From Lineus longissimus (taxonomy: Eukaryota > Nemertea > Pilidiophora > Heteronemertea > Lineidae), in NCBI RefSeq assembly GCF_910592395.1, contig NC_088315.1:2668501-2732500 (forward strand): 64,000 nucleotides of DNA, written 5' to 3'. Position 1 is the stretch's first letter. Every line of letters starts with the position of its first letter. The notes beneath the pieces were generated by a model. That model searched no databases, was not told the origin of the DNA, and saw only the letters and a program-made list of their open reading frames with translations. The position numbers were made by a program, and so were the translations under genes. Below, piece by piece: positions 48,071 to 57,892 of this stretch.

Positions 48071-49053
48071 ATGCCGAAGTGTCCTAACTGTCAAAAGGAA
48101 GTATACTTTGGTGAGTAAAGGGGATTTCTGTTTCAGCCTGACCCTCGATCGCGCTGCGCCACAAGTAGACGGCTCCTTTAATGTTACGATGGTATTATCA
48201 CCACCTATATGCATTTGTTTTTTATTACGCTTACGTTAGGCTTATTGTTATGTTTCAGCGGAGAAGGTGTCCTCTCTGGGAAAAGACTGGCACAGACCTT
48301 GCCTTAAATGTGCAAAATGTGGCAAGACTCTATCTCCAGGCGGCCATAGTGAGGTAGGTTTAGACTGTAATGTTTAGCTGGAAAACCAACATGGTTTCTC
48401 CATGAGGGCTACCTTGACGAGTAGACTCATGCTCCTCGGCAAACATAATATCAGCTATTCTCTCCCAGTACATGCAACTTCCATGTTGTTCAGTCACAGT
48501 GGGCTACATTGTAAATACATGTATAAATTGGGATCGCGTAGTACTATCGGACTGAAAATTGCCAGTCCATGTCCAAAGTTTTACTAAGCCTTCTAGTGCT
48601 TCGGGTGAACTGAAAAATGCGTTGATGGCAAACACATAATAGCAAAGCAAGTGCAAATGCAAAATCCTACGGTACCGGTCATCCTCCCGACCTCTGTCCA
48701 AGTTTCTGAGCTCGTTGATGTGAAGGCCGAAAACCCTTTTGAAGGATTTTCAAAAGCTAAAAAACTTTCTAAGCGTATATGACTGCTTCACAAGATTTAC
48801 ATTTCTGAAATAAGGTAGACGTTATGTCCGTAATGAAAAGTCTCTATTCGGCTTATTTGCGAGATATTGATTGATCTCGGCCTGCCTTCCTGGTGGACCC
48901 AGCTGCGTGATCCATTCTTCGTGACCCATAATTAATCCATGCTTCCCTTTACTGCAGCATGAGGGAAAGCCATATTGCAACCAGCCGTGCTACGCAGCGC
49001 TCTTTGGCCCCGGAGGATTCGGCCACGGTGGTACCGAATCTTATAAATATTAG
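48071..49053 (+). CDS. CRIP1: Cysteine-rich protein with one LIM domain (CRIP type), copy B, three exons
   Basis: Exons 48071-48110, 48259-48353 and 48958-49053, again 76 residues. All eight zinc ligands are kept (Cys4, Cys7, His25, Cys28, Cys31, Cys34, Cys52, Cys56). It differs from copy A at nine residues: 6, 18, 32, 35, 39, 42, 44, 54 and 74. Intron positions and phases are identical to copy A, but intron 1 is only 148 bp against 3.17 kb. The two genes lie in tandem on the same strand about 3 kb apart, so they arose by local duplication. Exon 3 differs from copy A at only three of 96 positions, whereas exons 1 and 2 differ at about 15-16% of positions. Confidence 0.93.
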
Positions 49054-49633
49054 GTGAGGAAAGGGAGGTGCTAAGGTGCGTTGTGAATTTTGTCTCAGTC
49101 TGCTGAAATCGCTTTCATGGATTGTTTTCCCATGAATGGTCGGAGTTCATCTCCCAACTTCGTCATCTTGTGTAATATTCGGTGTTCAAAGTCTCACTTG
49201 AAAATGTTCCATGCGAATACCCCTATATACAGGTGATACAGTTATACTATCCTAATTCAGAACTATATATTACGCGTCTTATGTGTTCTTCTAGATCCGG
49301 TTCAGTTCCTTTGATCGCCTCTGATTCTCAACCGGTCGAGGTTGAAACACATTTATTTACCCCCTTTAAGTATATGACATAGGCCTATACGTACATGTAT
49401 GTCTCCAGTTGCATGCTTTCACGTGTCTTTCAGATAGTTTAAATCTGTTGATTTCATTTCAGATTCCACCTCAGCCAGCGTAACGCGTTGTCCTTTTCAA
49501 GTAGCGGGCTACGTACACAACAAAATAGACCAGAAATTCGGCGGGATGTTTCAAGATCGACTCGTCCAACAATCTGCTTGTGCTTGGATGCAAAACAGCA
49601 ATCGACTATTATAATAAGTGCCTGCTCATCATA

Positions 49634-50780
49634 ATACGTGACTGAATTCGAGACAACAGTCTGCTTATCAAGTGACTGAATACAAAACAACAGTCTGCTC
49701 ATCGAGTAACTATTGAAATACAAGACAACAATCCGCTCATTAAGTGACTGAATGCACAACAAGAATCTGCTCATCGAGTAACTATTGAAATACAAGACAA
49801 CAATCCGCTCATTAAGTGACTGAATGCACAACAAGAATCTGCTCATCGAGTAACTATTGAAATACAAGACAACAATCCGCTCATTAAGTGACTGAATGCA
49901 CAACAAGAATCTGCTCATCGAGTAACTATTGAAATACAAGACAACAATCCGCTCATTAAGTGACTGAATGCACAACAAGAATCTGCTCATCGAGTAACTA
50001 TTGAAATACAAGACAACAATCCGCTCATTAAGTGACTGAATGCACAACAAGAATCTGCTCATCGAGTAACTATTGAAATACAAGACAACAATCCGCTCAT
50101 TAAGTGACTGAATGCACAACAAGAATCTGCTCATCGAGTAACTATTGAAATACAAGACAACAATCCGCTCATTAAGTGACTGAATGCACAACAAGAATCT
50201 GCTCATCGAGTAACTATTGAAATACAAGACAACAATCCGCTCATTAAGTGACTGAATGCACAACAAGAATCTGCTCATCGAGTAACTATTGAAATACAAG
50301 ACAACAATCCGCTCATTAAGTGACTGAATGCACAACAAGAATCTGCTCATCGAGTAACTATTGAAATACAAGACAACAATCCGCTCATTAAGTGACTGAA
50401 TGCACAACAAGAATCTGCTCATCGAGTAACTATTGAAATACAAGACAACAATCCGCTCATTAAGTGACTGAATGCACAACAAGAATCTGCTCATCGAGTA
50501 ACTATTGAAATACAAGACAACAATCCGCTCATTAAGTGACTGAATGCACAACAAGAATCTTCTCATCGAGTAACTATTGAAATACAAGACAACAATCCGC
50601 TCATTAAGTGACTGAATGCAAAACAAGAATCTTCTCATCGAGTAACTATTGAAATACAAGACAACAATCCGCTCATAGTGACTGAATGCAAAACAAGAAT
50701 CTGCTCATCGAGTAACTATTGAAATACAAGACAACAATCCGCTCATTTAGTGACTGAATGCAAAACAAGAATCTTCTCAT
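49634..50780. repeat. 72-bp minisatellite, ~15 units, each a 38+34-bp dimer
   Basis: GTAACTATTGAAATACAAGA recurs every 72 bases from 49706 to 50712, with one 2-bp deletion near 50680. Each unit has two related halves: TGCTCATCGAGTAACTATTG... (38 bp) and CGCTCATTAAGTGACTGAAT... (34 bp). The left edge holds more diverged single halves, suggesting that a dimer was later amplified. Inner units are almost identical; the right-edge units have variants (AAAACAAGAATCTTCTC). Because 72 is divisible by three, a long open frame appears on the - strand (49454-50659), which is most likely a by-product. Confidence 0.95.
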
Positions 50781-51027
50781 CACATGTATTATGCGGGCCT
50801 CGATGCACCCTTTGTGCGTTAGCGATGGTATTTATGTAATGAACACAAATTCTCCTAAATGCAACCAAGACAGACATCCTCTGTCACACCTATACCTCCA
50901 CTAATACATTCATTGCAAACTCGATAATAAACTTTCAGTGTCGTTTCGTGGTTTATCATTGTTCTTTTATTTCGTTTTATGACCTTGGGCCCGGTGTATT
51001 GTCCTTGAGCAAAACAACTACTTCGTC

Positions 51028-51261
51028 CTACGAGAATGAGAGACGTAAAACCAATGCAACTATGGGCGTGCATATCACCCCAAGCATAGGAAGAAGCCCC
51101 GGTAGCGTGCCATGGACTCGTTCTTCCCTTGGCCCCTGGCCAAAGCCGAAGTCGGAGTCACTGGCACTATCGTCACGTGCCTGTGACACATCCATGTCCT
51201 CGTCTGTGTTGGCCAGTGAGAGAGAATCTTTGCTGGCTATCACTGGTTCTGCGCTCTGCCG
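51028..51261 (-). CDS. Candidate last exon of a - strand gene with hydrophobic C-terminal tail
   Basis: Read on the - strand from a possible acceptor (CGCTTCATAG at 51262) it encodes an acidic, serine-rich stretch (D-E-D-M-D-V-S-Q-A-R-D-D-S-A-S-D-S-D) and then a hydrophobic end (L-P-G-L-L-P-M-L-G-V-I-C-T-P-I-V-A-L-V-L) before the stop at 51028. An AATAAA on the same strand (complement of 50966-50971) follows the stop at about 57 bases. This pattern would fit a GPI-anchored or tail-anchored protein. However, a + strand ORF overlaps it, the acceptor is weak, and no upstream exons were found. Confidence 0.25.
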   Translation of the reverse strand, partial: RQSAEPVIASKDSLSLANTDEDMDVSQARDDSASDSDFGFGQGPREERVHGTLPGLLPMLGVICTPIVALVLRLSFS

Positions 51262-51312
51262 CTATGAAGCGCAGTTACCAAACGGCATTTCGAACAACAG
51301 GAAAAGTTAACG

Positions 51313-51524
51313 ATGGCGCATCGCTCAAACATGTGGGTTCTTTCGCTTTGTCTTATTTTGGAGCTTTTACCGATCAAAATTCAGGCTATCACGGAAACTG
51401 CTTACCCTGGATACTGCCCTGCGTCCTGTTCGTGCCGGGGGTCGGAGTATGCCCCAAAAGTGGACTGCGCTGGACAAAATCTCACGAAAATTCCCGCCAG
51501 TTTTAGCAACGGCACGACGCATCT
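51313..51524 (+). CDS. First coding exon of a secreted or membrane leucine-rich-repeat protein (signal peptide and LRRNT)
   Basis: The ATG at 51313 starts M-A-H-R-S-N-M-W-V-L-S-L-C-L-I-L-E-L, a signal peptide. A cysteine-flanked LRR N-terminal cap follows: C-P-A-S-C-S-C-R-G then V-D-C-A-G-Q-N-L-T-K-I-P-A-S-F. The exon ends T-T-H-L at a consensus donor (CT|GTAAGT, phase 2), exactly where LRR genes usually break into one-repeat exons. No LRR-encoding exon is visible in the remaining 12.5 kb, so the next exon lies beyond the window or after a long intron. LRR proteins of this type act in adhesion, axon guidance or receptor signalling; which one cannot be told. Confidence 0.7.
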
Positions 51525-51941
51525 GTAAGTAAGCCACGTCGTGGGTCTTATCATGTTCATATTTCCGGCAGCAATTTAGGGCATTTGCATTGTCGACGGA
51601 CAGGTATCTTACCCAAGACTCAAAACAAAGTAAAGCACAGTCTAGTACATGTTGATAAAATGTTAAAATGTGTTCCTACCAGTGATGCATTCTGTATTTA
51701 ATCCAAGAACTCTAACTCTACATTAAAGAGATAAGGTGGGCGTTGGTGAATTCTAACTCTTCATTTAAGGGACAACTCCGGCGTGGGATTTGGGTGCCCA
51801 GGGGGATAATGTGCCTACTGGTCACCATTCACCGCCACATGTAGCATTACACTAATCTTGATCTCTAAATTTATTTTTCGTTTCACTTGTGTTCAGAGCC
51901 AAATTTCAGGTATGCCCCTGTTTTCATCCGTTGTAGTACAG

Positions 51942-52038
51942 TGTTTATCGCAGTTTAGGCGGTTTACTGATGTTTCAGTGAATCTGTTTGAAAAAGACAC
52001 GGTCCTGCTGGAAACCATTTTCATGAAAAACCAACGAA
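51942..52038 (+). repeat. Dispersed repeat, copy 2
   Basis: Partner of 33968-34062, sharing GTTTATCGCAGTT, CACGGTCCTGCTGGAA-x-CC and GAAAAACCAAC. Same orientation, diverged. Confidence 0.6.
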
Positions 52039-54156
52039 TGTAGGCCTAATCTTCAAGTTTTTAAAGTCATTAATGCATATGCTTCACCTCCTCATTGCAC
52101 TATTACGTAACGGAGATGAGTTGTCTCAAATCCCACAAGTCGAATGCCTTAACGGCCCGTTTCAAAACAGCAATTTACTACCAAATTTAGGTATCACTGA
52201 TATTCTATCAGTTATATTTGTGTTTGTGACAGCCTCATTATACCCCTATTCTCCAAACCCTATGTTTTTGACACCTTAATCAACACTTAAGATACCTTGT
52301 TACTTAACGTTTGCCCACTCACTATGGGGGCCAAGGTGCTTAAAAACAAATTATACCACAGCATTGCTGTCAAGGATAGTGTGATCATCCTCTATTTATG
52401 TTGACGTTGTACAAGTCGTGTAATGGTTGTAGACGTCGTAAACACGGACGTGATTGGTCTGTTCTTGGTGTGGTCGGAACTATCATGCAACTGGTTCAAA
52501 ATTTGATTCTTAGGCCAAATAAAAAGACCTTGTTGATCGTACCCGGCCGACCATACAGAACATCTCCGGCCCCAAGAAATTTTTCTTTTTTAAATCACAA
52601 ATTGCACTTTCAATGATAATCCACATTCAAATTGGCACCATTATAACCGCATGCGAAGAAAACGCTGTTTTTTCATCTAAAAGAGCTCACAGGGAATTCA
52701 AAAACGTATTGTTTCCCCGTCATCAAATACGCGCCAACCCTCAACTGCGTCTTGGCAAATTATGCATACACATACACATACTAGCGTTCTTTGTATTTCG
52801 TATTTGACCATGCCAGCGAATATTCAATATGGCCGCCACGACAGCCATCTTGAATTTTGTTTTCAAATTAGCAAACCTAACTTCTGACAATATGCGGAAA
52901 ACCTCATTGAATAAATGATGTCGCATTGAGATATTACATGAAGTTGGTATTGATGAGCTATACACTGTACTACATGTAGCTTTCCAATGTTCCAAAGTGC
53001 GTCTTCTTGTTAATACAATCAGCCGTACACTGCTGATACAATGTAAAATAGATGACTCTCCGATAAATCTAAAAGTTGCTTATAACATCTGGCTGACGTG
53101 TTACTCAAAATATAATATTCATCGGCGAATGTATGATATTTATAAACCACTCAATTTGATTGAGAGTGATAAGATGCAGCGCTTTCTCATGATCATTCGC
53201 GGTTTAAAAAACATTGTTTTTTTTAAACATTTGTGAGAATTTTGTTAAAAGGGAAAGCTTGGTTCAATTGTATTTTCTGGCTTGGGTGGATTGCATTTTC
53301 TATCAGATTTGGAAGGAAGGGCAAGAAGTTGTGTCGATTATGGCCAAAAATATTTGTCGGGATGCGGATCAAGTAAATAAGTCAGTGTTTAGTAATCACT
53401 TCCTTCTGTACAGAAGGATAGGGAAACGATTAACAAACACTTTACATGCAAACGAGGAAGAACGATCGAAAGTTTTTGCGAGAATTTATTCTAAAAATGT
53501 TCATTGTGACTGGGGAACCAGTGATAACTTTTTCAATCCGAAACGTTGTTGTCGTGCAGAAAACTTTCACTCTGGATCTCAGTATTCAATTGAAATTTCA
53601 TGATAGCTTGTTTAGCTGTTGATTGCTTAGCCTAGTCAGATTCTCCTCATCCATTAGTGCCTCGGGGCGTCCCCTAATTGGTCACGCTAGTGTCGCAATC
53701 TAATCAGATTCAAATAGACGTTATTTTATTCAGCAGACCATGCGGCTTCCCGGCCATTTCACTCGATACATACTTACTCCCTCATGAAACATGCGTAATG
53801 AGGAGTCGTGTTGTAGCCCTGTTTGCAAAAGATTGGAGACCGGGAGATAAAACACCAATACCAGAGTGCAGAAATACAATCAGTTAACTTGGTACTCATA
53901 CTTTTCAAATAGTGACAGTGTCATTTGGGGGATGCGGAAAGATTGAAACTGGTAGAGACCGCAAGAAGAAGGTTTGAAAGGTTCTGTCTGGGGCTGTCTA
54001 TAGAATCTTAGTAACAAAACTTTGGGGCCCAGCTAATGTCACTGTAAATCTAGGAGCAGACTGGTGATGATTCATTTTATGGCTGCCCGGGATGGTCCAC
54101 CCAGGAGAGACCACCATGTTGCCCCACAGGCAGTTTCATGATGTCCCCTTGGTAAC

Positions 54157-54245
54157 ATGCTTCGGGTGGGGTGTTTGGTTATGCAGAGTTACTTAGTGAT
54201 CACAGTTTTTGTGAGCTAAACACCCCACAACCCCAACCGAAGCAT
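54157..54245. repeat. Bulged inverted repeat (possible structured RNA or decayed MITE)
   Basis: ATGCTTCGG and CCGAAGCAT form the outer stem, and GTGGGGTGTTT and AAACACCCCAC the inner stem. An 8-nt bulge on the right arm separates the two stems, and the loop is 41 nt. There is no match to an RNA family I know. Confidence 0.4.
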
Positions 54246-55298
54246 AAGCCCATGGGAGGCTCAGGGGGTCAAGCTTATAGTGTTCTCCTGGACAGACAGT
54301 CCGGCAGATGACTAAGCCCTTTCCTCCTCCCCATCAGGTACGGTCGAACTCTTGGCTTGGACCAAGTGCTAATTTGGCCAAGGATTTGTTAACCGAGACA
54401 CTTTTTATACATCCTGAAGCTCAGGCCAACACCGAGCTTACGTAACGTGTGCGAGGGGAGGAGGATACCACTGACTTTGGATTTTCGAGATGACAGAGCT
54501 CAGTTAATCAGCACTACGTGATTCCTTTTGAGGAGTCACTCTCGAGCGTGATAGAGATAGGAAGATGATCCGAGGAGGTTAAATCCTCGTTTGACATTTC
54601 ATCCTGGGGCTTTTCTCATCGCATTGATTAATCTTCTTAGCCATGAGAAACCGTACCAGCAGTAACCCTTTAGGTAATGTATGAAAGCTTCAAAAGATGG
54701 GTCATTGGGTTTCGCAACAAAATGATATCATGCTAATTTTCACATTTTGAGTTCATGGCATTGTCTTTTGAAGAACGATTTGTGTCAAAAAAATTGTCCA
54801 AACATCATTGTTTTTATTAACTCATTCTTCAATGCATTGCGAAGCCCACCCTCGGAAGACATATATTTCAAATTCGCAGATAAGTCGCTGTTCAATGGCA
54901 AGTTTCAGAAATGCATTCCCTAGTGGAGGTTAAAGGGTTTACAGTCTTTCAGTAGCGAGTCACAACAACTCCACTAATAGGTACACTACACTTTAGAACA
55001 AGTCTGGCTGGTGTTTACTGCCATACCAATAGATTAGGGAATCCCTTGTAATGCTTACTCAGCAATTATTGAGAACTTGCTTGATTTCTGAGTTGACCTG
55101 TATACTAGTACATGTTTGAAAAACCTTCCTCAACCACGAGTGCGCTATCCGATTATCTGAGCTTGCACCCAGGGGAAATTAGGGTCTTTTGATGTCTATT
55201 TCTTATAGTGAAACTGCTAAGGAAAAAAACTGATAGCATTAACGACATATATAGGCTACAGTACAGTAAGCATGATTTACCTCTCTGACCCGACCCGA

Positions 55299-55316
55299 CC
55301 CCCCCCCCCCCCCCCC
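55299..55316 (+). repeat. C18 homopolymer tract
   Basis: Eighteen consecutive C residues preceded by CGACCCGA repeats. Length may be unstable and prone to sequencing error. Confidence 0.9.
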
Positions 55317-57545
55317 ATGCATCGCAACAACACAAAATCCCATTTCCTTGATTTGCTATTTTCACCAACTTCAGGAAGTCACCTCACAAAATAATGTCAT
55401 GGTAATTTACTCTCACTGACAAACGTGAAAGTACAAGCAGTAGGACATAAGCAGGGTTTGAAAACATTCTTCTTAATTTCATTTAGAGGCGTGCATTGTG
55501 AGATTACTGAATTGATGATGCTGGCGATGTAATTCGGATTTTGGTGTAGATTAGGACGAAAGCTTGAATCTAGGTGATGACACCAACATCGACCATTCAG
55601 TATTTTCGGAGACTCGTTTCTTCCAACACCAGTCATCTTACTCCAAGTTTTGCACTCTGTCATCAGCTTTGCCGATATCTGGGCAAGGTGTATGGTGCTT
55701 TATGTTGTATTGAGGTCGCCATGGAAGATTCATTGACGTATTCATTCCTCCTCTTTTGAACTTATTCATATTCTATAGGTGTTTAGTGTCTGGAGCATGC
55801 TTCCTGCTACATCAGAAACCTATTAGGTATTGGAGTACCAATAAACTATCTGTTGGCTGGGTGAAATACATTTCAGATTCTTGCTAAGCAGATGTGTGGT
55901 TAAAGTACATATCAGGCTGAATTTAGCGGATATGTCTACATATACTCAGTTAAGGACACGTGGGACTTGGGCCGTCACTGGTGAAGAAATAAATACAGTG
56001 GACGAGAGTTTGATGATTTGAAGGAACGAAACAAAGGTGCATAGTGTGTGTCTTAGTAAGATTCGCGATACTGTCTTCAGCTGCTTCTTTCTGTGATAGC
56101 TGACACGCCAATCAAATTCTAATCATATGGTTGAGTCTATATGTGATGGTAATGAGACCTTCTAGTTTCCCTCTCCTTGGAACGTAATTATAGCCTGTCT
56201 TCTATTAGCAGTGTAGACCTGTCATTATCAAGGACAGGCAGGGGTGTCATTGGCAGATCTGGTTTCTTTGGCGATAACTAACGTACAACCAGGAATGTAT
56301 TTGCTGTTAAGATGTAACCGAGTCTTGAATGCAGCAATGATAAGCTTTGTTTCTCTCCGATGATGTATTTAGAACGTATTTAGCTCTATCTAGCTTCATG
56401 CGTCCCAATTGTTCCGTTACTTGTTGAAATGCAATTTGAGCCCATCCATCGAATTATAGAGATCGTGACATCTGAATTATGTCCTTTCAGTCAGATGGAA
56501 AAAACAAAGCAAACCTCACAGTGACCCTCACGCCAGTGGCCAGTGCCTTAAGTTCAAAGGCTGTGCAATTATCCACTGCTGACGAACATCCTGCTCAGCT
56601 TATGAATGACATATTTGCCATTAAGGGGTCAGGCATCGGACAAAGACAGACAAAAGACCAGATTACATCCAGAATACCAAATACAGGTTCACGCTAATAG
56701 CGAATATTGATTACGAATGTGCATCAGTCTCCAAAGAGTGTCCTTCTGTCTTCTTGTGAAAGACTGATCAGGGGAGAACCCCAAACTATCACCTTCTCGC
56801 GTTCAAGATCTCACCATCGGAGTTCTGTAGGTTCGGCTGCAATAATCTCTAGATCCGCTACTGATATGATCATCATTATCATTCTTCAGACAACCACTGG
56901 ACCCAATACCGATCGTGGGTCAGTTATAATCCTATCACCTTTTAGCGTAAGTGAATATTATTGCTTACCCTTCAGCGGCATGATCATCGGGCACAAACAT
57001 ACAGGGCAGCTTTAAAGGCTGGGGATGGCCATTTAAGCTGAGCTCACATGATACCATTGCTAATTCGAGGCAAACAGTGATGTCAACTGAGAATCAATAT
57101 TTTGGATTAATGTGATCCTCTTTCGGTATTCTTGGTCATTGGTCACTGGTCGTCTGTCTTGCTGGACAGCTGAGGTCAGCTTTAGTTGCTGTAAATTGTT
57201 AAAAACTCGTGTGCAGAGTTCTCTATTAGGAAATTATAGTTTGAGTTATATTTTTTTATCTTTACGTTCGTTCTTGTCAGGAATCCTATCCTTCTTCCTG
57301 TCATTTGTTCTCGTCAGGAGTATATATTCTTCTTGTTTTCTTTTTGCATTCGCTCTGGTCATGAGTCATACCCTTTTCTACATGACTCTAAATGTCAGCG
57401 TTCCCTTCATGCCACTACGTTTCTCGGCCAAATTGTGATGATACTTTGACCTACATGTAGTTCTCCTGCGTGTGAGAAGGAGCCAGGCAGGAGCTACTCA
57501 CTCTTACCCCTTGTTTCTGGTCAGTGCACGGAACAGTATTTATTG

Positions 57546-57892
57546 ATAAAATGTCAGCAACAACAGAAAGCAAGGCAAGGAAGTCACTTCTGTAAATAGA
57601 TCAAACACCAATGAGTTGGTCGGGGTTCTCAGCGGTCAGTTATAGTCAGCAGTCATTGACTTAACTTGAAGTCAGTGGCATTGGCTATGTTAGAAAATCG
57701 TTGCTCGCTTCTACGCGGTCACTGCCACTGACAGCATTTATATCCAGTCACGTTGAGAAGGAACCCGAACAGATGAAATGTCAGCAGCAACAGGAAGCGA
57801 GGTTCGGAAGTCACTTCTCTTATTAGAATCGACTATTACCAAGTAATGGTCTGGGACTCAGTGGTGTATTATTGTCCAGAGTCACAGACTTT
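57546..57892 (+). repeat. Diverged duplication, two copies of ~115 bp about 225 bp apart
   Basis: Both copies contain AAATGTCAGCA-x-CAACAG-AAGC, GGAAGTCACTTCT and a later GGTC...CTCAG...GT pattern (57546-57660 and 57772-57892). They differ at many positions. Confidence 0.5.

Larger units (their letters stand above)
49054..51312. other. Spacer between CRIP copy B and the LRR exon
   Basis: Mostly the 72-bp minisatellite (49634-50780). The first 400 bases are the presumed 3' UTR of CRIP copy B. The last 500 bases contain the candidate - strand exon (51028-51261) and the presumed promoter/5' UTR of the LRR gene. Confidence 0.5.

Noticed and set aside
49454-50659. 401-codon - strand ORF with a 24-residue repeat
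   Set aside because: It is explained by a 72-bp minisatellite whose unit is divisible by three and lacks a stop in that frame. The only non-repetitive part is a short C-terminal stretch without recognisable domain, and it is broken at one edge by a 2-bp deletion.
49634-50780. Regular repeat array considered as a CRISPR array
   Set aside because: The whole 72-bp unit repeats, with no unique spacers, and the surrounding DNA is plainly eukaryotic.
53214-53603. 129-codon + strand ORF considered as a gene
   Set aside because: No recognisable domain, no signal peptide and no clear splice borders. Composition fits chance opening in this region.
57112-57438. Hydrophobic 108-codon ORF considered as a membrane protein
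   Set aside because: The hydrophobicity comes from T-rich, repetitive TTCTTC-type sequence, and no start context or homologue is seen.
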